Source of the DNA: Planctomycetota bacterium
GTDB taxonomy: Bacteria; Planctomycetota; Phycisphaerae; Sedimentisphaerales; Anaerobacaceae
Assembly: GCA_003644295.1 (NCBI GenBank)
Contig: QNBZ01000039.1
Location: forward strand, 1 to 8,431
Direction: 5' to 3'
DNA: 8,431 bases
Each line of letters opens with the position of its first letter. Position 1 is the stretch's first letter. Of the stretch, positions 1 to 6,138 are shown piece by piece. The notes beneath the pieces were generated by a model. The model made no database searches. It saw only the letters and a program-made list of their open reading frames with translations, and was not told the DNA's origin. Both the position numbers and the translations under genes were made by a program.

Positions 1-17
1 TACATATATAAACCTAT

Positions 18-44
18 GGATTCCCGCTTTCGCGGGAATGACAG
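18..44. repeat. Short palindromic intergenic repeat, single copy
   Basis: A perfect 8-bp inverted repeat (attcccgc at 20-27, gcgggaat at 32-39) surrounds a TTTC loop and is flanked by 'gg' and 'gacag'. This is the widespread palindrome whose spurious translations read like 'SRESGNP' or 'PAFAGMT' in many bacterial genomes. It sits outside any convincing gene. Orientation is opposite to the first half of the paired element at 81-150. Apparent reading frames across 14-259 come from these repeats and should not be annotated as protein. Confidence 0.8.
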
Positions 45-80
45 GGCGCAAAAATTAACTCCAATTGGTATAAATGATTT

Positions 81-150
81 GTCATACCTGCGAAAGCAGG
101 TATCCAGAAGCAATAAAAATCCTGGATTCCCGCCTGTGTGCTGTAATGAC
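81..150. repeat. Paired palindromic repeat (two inverted units)
   Basis: The outer ends are gtcat (81-85) and atgac (146-150). The left unit has a perfect 8-bp palindrome, atacctgc (84-91) / gcaggtat (96-103), with a GAAA loop. The central arms atccag (102-107) and ctggat (122-127) are complementary around a 14-nt AT-rich spacer. The right unit (124-150) is degraded: its second half has lost the gcggga arm. Together they form two copies of the same palindromic unit as at 18-44, facing each other, as in a REP-pair or small MITE. Noncoding. Confidence 0.7.
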
Positions 151-155
151 AGTAA

Positions 156-214
156 ACAAAACCAACTGTTATGATGTAGTAGGTTGCTTTAGTTGAAAAG
201 TCAACTGGTTTTGT
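156..214. repeat. Nested inverted repeats
   Basis: Two nested stems can be read here: acaaaacca (156-164) with tggttttgt (206-214), and a local hairpin agttga (191-196) / tcaact (201-206) with loop aaag. No T-run follows on either strand, so this is not a convincing terminator. It lies between two repeat elements and may be part of the same repeat cluster. Confidence 0.4.
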
Positions 215-218
215 CTGT

Positions 219-384
219 GATATAATACTAATCCCGATTATTAAGTGCGCTGTCGTCATTTCGACCGAAAGGCCACTTTGTGGCCCGCAGTGGAGAAATC
301 TGTTTTATTATAGATTTCTCGACTTGCTTACAGCTCGCGCGAAGTGACATGTGTGCGCATTAATTAATCGTACTTGGTATAATA
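219..384. repeat. MITE-like imperfect palindrome of about 165 bp
   Basis: The arms pair over most of their length. The outer arm 225-250 is complementary to 355-380 at about 19 of 26 positions. gtcatttcg (255-263) pairs with cgaagtgac (340-348) with one mismatch, and gagaaatct (293-301) pairs perfectly with agatttctc (312-320). A separate perfect hairpin ggccac-ttt-gtggcc occupies 271-285 in the left arm only, so it may be an addition to one arm. No protein is encoded. The 'gtcatttcgaccga...gagaaatct' core resembles a dispersed repeat type I recognise from many bacterial genomes; that link rests on memory. Confidence 0.55.
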
Positions 385-679
385 GGCCCTTATCTTGCGA
401 AACGGAGTGTTTTTGTCGATTCCAAGTTTCTTATCTTATCTAGTCAAAAAACGTTAAAAAAGGTTAAAAACCGGTGCGTTTCTGCTCAGAACACGTCTAT
501 TTCCAGCAAAAAATCGTAAAAAAATCGCAAAAAAAGGGCATTTCCTCCTTGCCCATTTTACCTGATTACTACAAGCTAACCCCCAAAACCTCATTTTCAG
601 CCCAAAATCAAACATTCATCCCAAAAAATTACCCGAAATTTTTCAAATTCCCTCATTTTTTAAAAATTCCAATGACGTC
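385..679. other. Intergenic region, A-rich then G-poor
   Basis: No convincing gene. 440-535 is A-rich with short direct repeats (gttaaaaa twice near 450-470, and aaaatcg/aaaatcgc near 508-529). From 576 to 673 the plus strand carries only two G bases (600 and 635). A 72-codon frame can be read from a GTG at 474, but its Lys/Pro/Phe/Ser-rich product simply mirrors this base bias, there is no good ribosome-binding site, and it runs into the 3' end of the lipoprotein gene on the other strand. I treat it as noncoding. Confidence 0.6.
529..554 (-). terminator. Candidate intrinsic terminator of the leftward genes
   Basis: On the minus strand gggca (554-550) pairs with tgccc (540-536) around a 9-nt loop and is followed at once by seven T (535-529). 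The stem is short (5 bp, four of them G:C), so efficiency is uncertain. It lies about 125 bp past the stop of the lipoprotein gene, in the right orientation to end its transcript. Confidence 0.4.
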
Positions 680-2263
680 TTACTTTATTTGATATACCCC
701 GACCTCATATCCTGGTAATACGCCCGACCATTTGCCGTTTGGCTCAGCTTGCAAAGTTGGTGAATCGAGTAACGCCGTTGGCTGCGCAGCATCATCGGCA
801 ATTGTGACTGTTATATTGATTTTATCTGCCTCCGGATTGACTACCAGTAAATATCGCCGACCGTTCGGCAATATCAATGAACGGAATACTGCTTTGCCTG
901 ACGATTCCAATTTCGGCCCTTCCCAATGCTTAGACAAAAGTATAACATCCTTTATCGAGTACAATTCTGCGTTCAACTCACTTATTGATGACCATAAATT
1001 GCTTTCAGGCAGGAACCAGTGTTTTCGTTTTGGATTTTTAGCCATACCGGTATCTAACCATTCGTGCGTGTAGTACGCATAATAAAACACACCTTTGGCA
1101 CCTCCTGCAATGCCGGCATAAACATTGCAGCGTATCTGACGATAAGTTGGTTCAAATCCCGGCCATGCTTTATCCGAATAGCCGTCCACAGTAAACAGTT
1201 GCGGCACGACCATAACGCAGGTTGTTGGATCTGATTCGAGCAGAACATCTCGGCACTGTTGAACATAGTTAGTAACTTCGGCCAAACTGCTTCTGGGGTT
1301 TCTGATACAATATTTATCTGCCAGTGCGATGTCCACTAATCGATGTTTGTTATAGCCCGCTGGCTTGCGGTAGAAGGCAGTCATAACTGGATGATACGGA
1401 TCTATTCGCTTATAGGCATTGTAAATCAAACCGGCCACCCTGGCTTCGCCATGCGAAGGCTCGTCAAAATTGTACCAACCCAAAACATTGGGTTGTTCTC
1501 TGAGCTGAAACACCTTGTCCAGTTCGACCGTACTCTCCGACAAGACCATCAGGTCATAGTCCGCTGCTTCCTGATAGAATTCTTTGGAAGCCGTCCAAAA
1601 TCCAAATTGAACAGCGTTGAAGCCACGCTCTTTGAGACTGCCAAACATTTCTTTACGTGTTAACTTTTTGTCAGATACACCCTTGGCGTTTTGAGAATTA
1701 ACGACATCAATCGTTGGGTCGCCGGCATGGTAAAGGCCGATTACCATAAAGGGTTTGCCATTGCGATAAGGGATACCATCGCAAATCAAAACACTATTTT
1801 CCTTATAAGGCACCTTTTGTATTTTCCATTTTTTAGATCGACAGCCCTGAGCATCTCCACGAACAATAATATAATATATCCCTGTTGGGTATTCGGAAAG
1901 GTCCACACTCACTCCTCTACAGCCGTCAACTGTGTAAGTTTGACTTGATAGCAGTTGCTCCTGCATATCAGTAAACTTATAAATATATTTATTGGCAGCA
2001 GTATGTTTAAATATGTCAATATGAAACTGTTTGGGACCTTTTCCGGCTGCCAAATTAAGAAGAACCTGCTGATTCGCTGTGCCGTCGAAAACAACACGGC
2101 TACCCGGCGAATGTAGTGATACTGCCCAGGCCGGATATTTGCCCTCATCGTTTTGACAACTCTGCTGCCAGGATATGGCCTGATTGGAACAGCCGATTAT
2201 ACTGCATACTAAAACCAAAATGCTGACCCAAAAGGAAAATAATCTTTTTTTCAAACTCGACAT
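680..2263 (-). CDS. Lipoprotein with glycoside-hydrolase-like TIM barrel
   Basis: This 527-aa protein starts with a lipoprotein signal peptide: KKR at 5-7, a hydrophobic stretch to about 23, and lipobox I-I-G-C with Cys25 as the lipidated residue, so it is probably membrane-anchored in the envelope. Residues 45-150 look like a beta-sandwich. From about 156 ('DGIPYRNGKPFMVIGLYH') to about 440 it resembles the (beta/alpha)8 barrel of clan GH-A-like enzymes, with the phrase WYNFDEP at 263-269; Glu268 is the likely acid/base. A second catalytic carboxylate is not obvious; Glu401 in 'YYTHEW' is a candidate. Residues 445-527 look like a C-terminal beta domain. The start has a GAGG ribosome-binding site (2272-2275) 8 nt upstream. 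The family and substrate are not identified; a role in extracytoplasmic glycan cleavage is inferred from the fold and neighbours. It is more GC-rich by eye than the two genes to its right. Confidence 0.8.
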   Translation of the reverse strand: MSSLKKRLFSFWVSILVLVCSIIGCSNQAISWQQSCQNDEGKYPAWAVSLHSPGSRVVFDGTANQQVLLNLAAGKGPKQFHIDIFKHTAANKYIYKFTDMQEQLLSSQTYTVDGCRGVSVDLSEYPTGIYYIIVRGDAQGCRSKKWKIQKVPYKENSVLICDGIPYRNGKPFMVIGLYHAGDPTIDVVNSQNAKGVSDKKLTRKEMFGSLKERGFNAVQFGFWTASKEFYQEAADYDLMVLSESTVELDKVFQLREQPNVLGWYNFDEPSHGEARVAGLIYNAYKRIDPYHPVMTAFYRKPAGYNKHRLVDIALADKYCIRNPRSSLAEVTNYVQQCRDVLLESDPTTCVMVVPQLFTVDGYSDKAWPGFEPTYRQIRCNVYAGIAGGAKGVFYYAYYTHEWLDTGMAKNPKRKHWFLPESNLWSSISELNAELYSIKDVILLSKHWEGPKLESSGKAVFRSLILPNGRRYLLVVNPEADKINITVTIADDAAQPTALLDSPTLQAEPNGKWSGVLPGYEVGVYQIK

Positions 2264-2318
2264 AATATGAACCTCATTCTATGTTAAAAGTCTACCCCAA
2301 TTTACATTTATTTTTACG

Positions 2319-2579
2319 TTAAGTATTTGCGATTACAAAGTTTGGGAAATCTTCAAATATTCAGTCGTTCTTCAACGTCTGGTAAATGATTCTCAACAAC
2401 TTCCGGGCAGTAGCAATAATTGCTTTACCACTGCCGCGATGGCGTTTGATACGTTCGTAATATCCACGCGAGTAATGGTTATAACGCACAGCTACCAATG
2501 TGCATTGAACCAAAGTTGTTTGGCCTATCTTCAAGCCATTTTTGATTATCTGAAAATTAACCGCCTTCGTCGGAACTTG
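2319..2579 (-). pseudogene. IS110-family transposase, C-terminal remnant
   Basis: Reading leftward from 2579, an open frame of 72 codons with no start ends at a TGA at 2361-2363. It contains TTLVQCTLVAVRYN, YYERIKRHRGSGKAI and IATARKLLRIIYQTLKND, a close match to what I recall of the C-terminus of IS110-family (Transposase_20) recombinases. The same frame continues past the TGA with IFEDFPNFVIANT and then TAA (2319-2321). From memory of relatives this extension belongs to the protein, with Trp expected where the TGA stands. The N-terminal RuvC-like DEDD domain and the catalytic-serine part are missing, so the element is dead. The break on the N-terminal side falls right at the inverted repeat starting at 2583. 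Confidence 0.75.
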
Positions 2580-2582
2580 TCA

Positions 2583-2652
2583 GACACAGATTAACACTGT
2601 TTTTTTATGTATTCATTCTTTTGAGCTGTGTAAATCAGTGTTAATCAGTGTC
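2583..2652. repeat. 17-bp inverted repeat, tandem 'cagtgttaatc' motif
   Basis: gacacagattaacactg (2583-2599) is complementary to 2636-2652 at 16 of 17 positions, around a 36-nt AT-rich spacer. The right part repeats the word '(a)atcagtgt' in tandem (2634-2651). It lies 21 bp past the transporter stop and could fold in that transcript, but no T-run follows the stem, so it is not a standard intrinsic terminator. It also abuts the broken edge of the IS110 remnant and may be a dispersed repeat or a recombination junction. Confidence 0.55.
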
Positions 2653-2673
2653 CAATATAAATTTCTATACATT

Positions 2674-4068
2674 TCAATTATTCTGATTTCTTTCTTCCAG
2701 GATACGTCTCGTTTCCAATGCTACTTTTCGAGTTATTGGGTAAAAGAGGCAAAGAATAATGCCGATAACAAGAACAAAGCCTTGAACACCAATAAGCATT
2801 ACTTTCATTTTGAATATCACCTGAAATGGCACACCAATAGTATCTGCCGTACTGCCATCATAACCAGACAAGTTCAAAATAAACCCTGTCAAAGCTGTAC
2901 TTGCTGCAAATGCAACCTTCTCAGAAAATGACATTGTTGCACCGTAATTACCTTCACGCCGATGCCCTGTCTTCAATTCGTCCTGATCGCAAATATCTGC
3001 CACCATAGAACTCATAAGCAGCCAGCACCCCATTAGTCCAAAGTTCGTTATTATACCTGTAATCAATTGCATATATGGATATTTTGGAGTTAGAGAGAAC
3101 CATGTAGTTAGAACTCCGAACAGAGCGATTATTAAACATATGATGACCGTTGTTTTTTTATCTGTTTTTTCAGATAACCAAGTCATAGTTGGAAGACTTA
3201 TGTATGATGTAAGCCCCATTAAAGTTCCACCAATACCGCCAATAGTTGCGGCAAATGTTTTAGAGCCGCATACATAATATATATTGATATAGAGTGAAAC
3301 AAAAACAACACTTGAAATGCCGAACCTGATAATAAAATTAATAATAACTAAAATTACAAACGAACGATTCCTAATAGTATACAAAATGGCTTTGAACAGG
3401 CTTATTTTACTCTGACGCTGAACTTCCAAGTTTTCACGGCATCCTATCACAGGCATAATACCTATAACAATGACTATTATACCAAGTAAAGCTGAAATCC
3501 AACGCGCCCCTATTATTTCATTGCCGCCGAAAATATCCATAAAGCAAAGTTTGTATATCCATGGCATTCCAAGCATACCAATAATTCCAAGATACATTCT
3601 CCAGACAAGAACTTTGGTACGCTCATCATAATCAGTTGTTAATTCGTATCCCAGTGCGGTGTAAGATACATCAAACATAGTATATGTAAGTGAAAAAAGA
3701 GAGGCCATAATCAGAAAATACCCGAGAATCCAGTTTTCACTCTTGAAAGGAGGCATCCATATTAACGGCAAAATTATACCACATAATATAACGCCTATGA
3801 GCATGTAAGGACGTCGTCGCCCCCATCTGCTATGCGTGTTGTCCGATATACTGCCCATTAAAGGGTCGGTTATCGCGTCAAGAAAACGAGGAATCGCCAT
3901 AATAATCCCAAGTTTAACAGGATTAAGTTTCATCGCTACCTGATATATCGGAATTGCCAGTGCAAAGAACGTTTGGAACATTATATACCCTGCAAGTCCA
4001 CCTGCTCCCCAGAATATTTTAGTTCGCAAATCAATGTGGGACTTTACTGTTTTCTCTGTTTGATGCAT
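2674..4068 (-). CDS. GPH (MelB)-family sugar:cation symporter
   Basis: This 464-aa integral membrane protein has the glycoside-pentoside-hexuronide (GPH) layout, with about 12 hydrophobic segments. The helix-II motif RFLDAITDPLMG gives Arg61, Asp64 and Asp68, matching Arg52/Asp55/Asp59 of the E. coli melibiose carrier, which bind the coupling cation and sugar. It is followed by the family loop SDNTHSRWGRRRP. Asp133 in 'YTMFDVSY' matches MelB Asp124. It should import a glycoside or oligosaccharide with Na+ or H+. The frame can be extended upstream to an ATG at 4134, but that start has no ribosome-binding site and would overlap the preceding gene by 59 bp. The ATG at 4068 lies 7 nt past the preceding stop and has GAG 6 nt upstream, so I chose it. 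The substrate is inferred from the adjacent arabinofuranosidase gene: an arabinose-containing saccharide. Confidence 0.88.
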   Translation of the reverse strand: MHQTEKTVKSHIDLRTKIFWGAGGLAGYIMFQTFFALAIPIYQVAMKLNPVKLGIIMAIPRFLDAITDPLMGSISDNTHSRWGRRRPYMLIGVILCGIILPLIWMPPFKSENWILGYFLIMASLFSLTYTMFDVSYTALGYELTTDYDERTKVLVWRMYLGIIGMLGMPWIYKLCFMDIFGGNEIIGARWISALLGIIVIVIGIMPVIGCRENLEVQRQSKISLFKAILYTIRNRSFVILVIINFIIRFGISSVVFVSLYINIYYVCGSKTFAATIGGIGGTLMGLTSYISLPTMTWLSEKTDKKTTVIICLIIALFGVLTTWFSLTPKYPYMQLITGIITNFGLMGCWLLMSSMVADICDQDELKTGHRREGNYGATMSFSEKVAFAASTALTGFILNLSGYDGSTADTIGVPFQVIFKMKVMLIGVQGFVLVIGIILCLFYPITRKVALETRRILEERNQNN

Positions 4069-4078
4069 AATTTTCTCA
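4069..4078 (-). promoter_or_regulatory. Ribosome-binding site and coupling junction
   Basis: On the minus strand the GAG at 4077-4075 overlaps the TGA stop (4078-4076) of the arabinofuranosidase gene and lies 6 nt before the transporter ATG at 4068. The site is weak by itself. Overlap of the stop codon with the Shine-Dalgarno bases suggests that the transporter is translated by ribosomes finishing the upstream gene. Confidence 0.45.
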
Positions 4079-5716
4079 ATCGCGGAATAATATTTGTTTT
4101 TTACTTTCTTTACCGGTGAGGTTTTTAATATCATTTAAGGGAGTCAAAAAAACACCTGAAGCTTTGTTTTTGTAAGTGGCGGTGTCAGTATATTCAAAAT
4201 CACAACTACCATTGAAAAATATCTCTTCATCTGTTGATACAGCAAGAATCAATGGCCCGTGTCTAAAACTGCAATAGCCCTTGATGTGGTTTTGGTTAAG
4301 AAGTTTTCGCTTGTAAAATTTCTGAGCAAAATTAACCTCGATTATTTCGCCGACCTCTGGCTTAGCGACTACTTCTGCAAATCCATTTTTTATGTTTGAA
4401 GCGACTTCTTTATTCGACAGTTTCACATATAATCCCTTTTCATTTATCCATGACGGAACAAAAAATTTAAATGTTTTAGCTGTTTTAATATCAGATTCTT
4501 CGATTTTAAATTTATTATTACTGCCATAAGGATATTCCGAGCACTGACGAATTACGCAGCTTCCATCTTCAAAATCAAGTTTTGCAATACTGTCATTATA
4601 AAAAGGTACGAAAACAGTGTCGCCTTCCAGAAAATAATTAAATTCTATCGCCTTTGCAAAACATTCCCCAGCACGCATCGAACAGCACCAGTAAACTTCA
4701 TAAGTAAAAGGATATATGAACGGCTCTTTTACTCCGACACAATTGTCTGTGCCAAACTCTCCTTGTGTCCTTTGGCCATGACATATAGCATTGTAATAAA
4801 TATGATGAGCGTCTTCGAGATATTCGGGGTTTTGTGTGTATTGCCACAACCATGTCGCAACTATAAATGAGTCAATAATCGCACAAGGTTCTGTCCAGCG
4901 GGGATCACCAAACCAATTATAATTGGAATAGTTTTCAGTCCAGGCATTGCTCTTATAAAAGTTAAATATACCTTCGGCTATTTCAAGATACTTTTTGGAA
5001 CCGGTGGTTTTATAAAAACGTAAAATACCTCTCGTAGCAGTTAAAGTGGCATGAGTTTGCATTTTGACTTCAGCAAGATCAATTTTTACAAACCTGTCAA
5101 TCATCTCTTCTACTAATTCTTTCAATGCCGGCGTCTTGAATAGTTCATAGACATAACTGGCTCCGTCAAGCATTATAAATGCACAACCGGTATCAATAGT
5201 GTGGGCGTGAGTCTTGTTTTTGGACTGTGGCTGAGATAACTCCCATATATCGCAATTGAAACGTTCATCATTTGTCAGAGGATACCGAGCATAAACACCT
5301 TTGGTTTTAAGCAGTAGATTATCGATTAAGGCATTTATATAACCAAGCAATTTCTCATCTTTCTTCCAGGTATACAACTCAGCTAAACCACGTAAAAACC
5401 AACTATGGCCCGCAATTTGTTGTTCATTGACCATACCTTCGTGAAGTATCTTGCCAAAATAGCCTTTCTCGTTCAGGTATTTAGGCAGCATAGAAATAAT
5501 TTTATCCAAATATGCAGGGCAACGATGCGTTGATTGTCCCAATAAAGTCAGTGCTAAAATAAGTCTTCCTTCCCAATCACCAGGCCAGCCATGTTGGTCA
5601 GCCGTGAAAACCTCGTCTGGCCTGTACCACTTGCCTTCCAGCCTGGCAAAATTAATTATTGACCGATACGCTAATTCTCCTTGAACTTCAATCTTTGAAA
5701 AAGCTATGCTCTTCAT
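4076..5716 (-). CDS. GH127-like beta-L-arabinofuranosidase (DUF1680)
   Basis: This 546-aa protein has no signal peptide and is presumably cytoplasmic. It has the alpha/alpha-barrel pattern of the DUF1680 family (GH127/GH146), with repeated helical segments from about 10 to 355 and beta-rich C-terminal domains ending in a 'GVFLTPLNDI' strand. The diagnostic metal site is present: WTEPC gives Glu276 and Cys278, and YWCC gives Cys344 and Cys345. These match the zinc ligands Glu338, Cys340, Cys417 and Cys418 of Bifidobacterium longum HypBA1, where Cys417 is the nucleophile, so Cys344 is the expected nucleophile. Glu261 lies 15 residues before Glu276 and is the best acid/base candidate. The protein is clearly shorter than HypBA1 (about 658 aa) and lacks the usual 'TGGxG' loop, so it is a divergent subfamily. 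ATG at 5716 is preceded by agagga (5730-5725) 8 nt upstream. Its stop is 7 nt from the sugar symporter gene, which suggests it hydrolyses an imported oligosaccharide. Confidence 0.87.
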   Translation of the reverse strand: MKSIAFSKIEVQGELAYRSIINFARLEGKWYRPDEVFTADQHGWPGDWEGRLILALTLLGQSTHRCPAYLDKIISMLPKYLNEKGYFGKILHEGMVNEQQIAGHSWFLRGLAELYTWKKDEKLLGYINALIDNLLLKTKGVYARYPLTNDERFNCDIWELSQPQSKNKTHAHTIDTGCAFIMLDGASYVYELFKTPALKELVEEMIDRFVKIDLAEVKMQTHATLTATRGILRFYKTTGSKKYLEIAEGIFNFYKSNAWTENYSNYNWFGDPRWTEPCAIIDSFIVATWLWQYTQNPEYLEDAHHIYYNAICHGQRTQGEFGTDNCVGVKEPFIYPFTYEVYWCCSMRAGECFAKAIEFNYFLEGDTVFVPFYNDSIAKLDFEDGSCVIRQCSEYPYGSNNKFKIEESDIKTAKTFKFFVPSWINEKGLYVKLSNKEVASNIKNGFAEVVAKPEVGEIIEVNFAQKFYKRKLLNQNHIKGYCSFRHGPLILAVSTDEEIFFNGSCDFEYTDTATYKNKASGVFLTPLNDIKNLTGKESKKQILFRD

Positions 5717-5805
5717 TTAAACAATCCTCTCTGCAAACTTACTTTTCATAGTTCAAGCTGTAACTTACTTACCATGCAACATAAAACTTGCCATTCAATG
5801 TATCT

Positions 5806-5886
5806 CTACATATTGTTCACAAGCCAAGTAATCAATTCATCACATTTTTTGACACGGCCAAAATCCGACTTGTACTTAATATGCAT
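5806..5886 (-). CDS. Possible 26-aa small protein
   Basis: ATG at 5886 is preceded by AGGAG (5897-5893) with a 6-nt spacer, one of the best ribosome-binding sites in the window, and the frame ends with TAG at 5806-5808. The product begins MHIKYKSDFGRVKKCDEL and is charged at first, then hydrophobic (ITWLVNNM). It matches nothing I recognise. The start overlaps by 11 nt the end (5876) of another frame that continues the possible toxin remnant, an arrangement like a gene pair. It could be the truncated start of a second gene, or chance. Confidence 0.2.
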   Translation of the reverse strand: MHIKYKSDFGRVKKCDELITWLVNNM

Positions 5887-6090
5887 TATCAACTCCTAAT
5901 ACGGCATAATAACAATCAAAAAACTTAAAAAGTTGGACGATTTTAAAAACGTCATAACACCCTGTAAAATCAAATAGATACGGTTGCTTCTAAACTCAAA
6001 ACGAAGTCTGTATGTTCTTGCTTCTCTCACAATATAAGTAGACGGGAGTCCCAACTCAAGCGCTGGGACTCCACACCACACCCAATACAC
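5876..6090 (-). pseudogene. Possible decayed HigB/Gp49-like toxin gene
   Basis: A frame from a GTG at 6090 (stop at 5896) contains LELGLPSTYIVREARTYRL followed by RFEFRSNRIYLIL. This is reminiscent of the mid-part of phage-derived Gp49-like/HigB RelE-fold proteins ('LYELRF...N.YRIL'). After about 5947 the first frame becomes unlike the family, but a second frame reads GCYDVFKIVQLFKFFDCYYA and stops at 5876. That second stretch fits the family's following 'D..kIVLLhgFxKK' strand, which suggests a frameshift. The N-terminal helices are missing. The likeness is weak and rests on memory; a chance reading frame over a hairpin is the main alternative. Confidence 0.25.
6045..6072. repeat. Strong hairpin downstream of the toroid gene
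   Basis: ggagtccca (6045-6053) pairs perfectly with tgggactcc (6064-6072) over 9 bp with a 10-nt loop. It begins 67 bp past the stop of the secreted protein gene, where a terminator or 3'-end-stabilising stem is expected. On the minus strand the bases after the stem are 'cgtctac', not a T-run, so it is not a standard Rho-independent terminator. It also falls inside the frame at 5876-6090, where it encodes GVPALELGLP. Confidence 0.6.
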
Positions 6091-6138
6091 CTTATCGCAT
6101 ATTAAGCTGATTACAAAGAGCTACTTCAGTTGTAGATA

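Larger units (their letters stand above)
5717..6138. other. 422-bp intergenic gap between toroid gene and GH127 gene
   Basis: This gap separates two co-directional carbohydrate genes. From right to left on the minus strand it holds a 9-bp hairpin (6045-6072), a 64-codon frame that may be a decayed toxin-like gene (5896-6090), and a 26-codon frame with a good ribosome-binding site (5806-5886). From 5731 to 5805, just upstream of the GH127 ribosome-binding site, I see no feature. No sigma-70 promoter stands out, although the gap is large enough to hold one for the GH127-transporter pair. Confidence 0.6.

Noticed and set aside
14..259. Minus-strand open frame of 81 codons containing 'PAFAGMT' and 'SRESGNP'
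   Set aside because: These peptides are the well-known translations of the palindromic repeats at 18-44 and 81-150; no gene is supported.
1..384. CRISPR array in the repeat cluster
   Set aside because: Repeats are inverted, unequal in length and of different families, with no regular spacers.
474..692. Plus-strand open frame of 72 codons from a GTG
   Set aside because: Composition follows the A-rich and G-poor base bias, there is no Shine-Dalgarno site, and it overlaps the 3' end of the lipoprotein gene.
2264..2340. Sigma-70-like promoter (ttgtaa ... taaaaa) upstream of the lipoprotein gene
   Set aside because: Matches are poor, the region is AT-rich by nature, and the hexamers lie in the transposase remnant; not better than chance.
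2638..2931. Plus-strand frame of 97 codons across the end of the symporter gene
   Set aside because: Antisense to a strongly supported membrane protein and made of unrelated low-complexity sequence.
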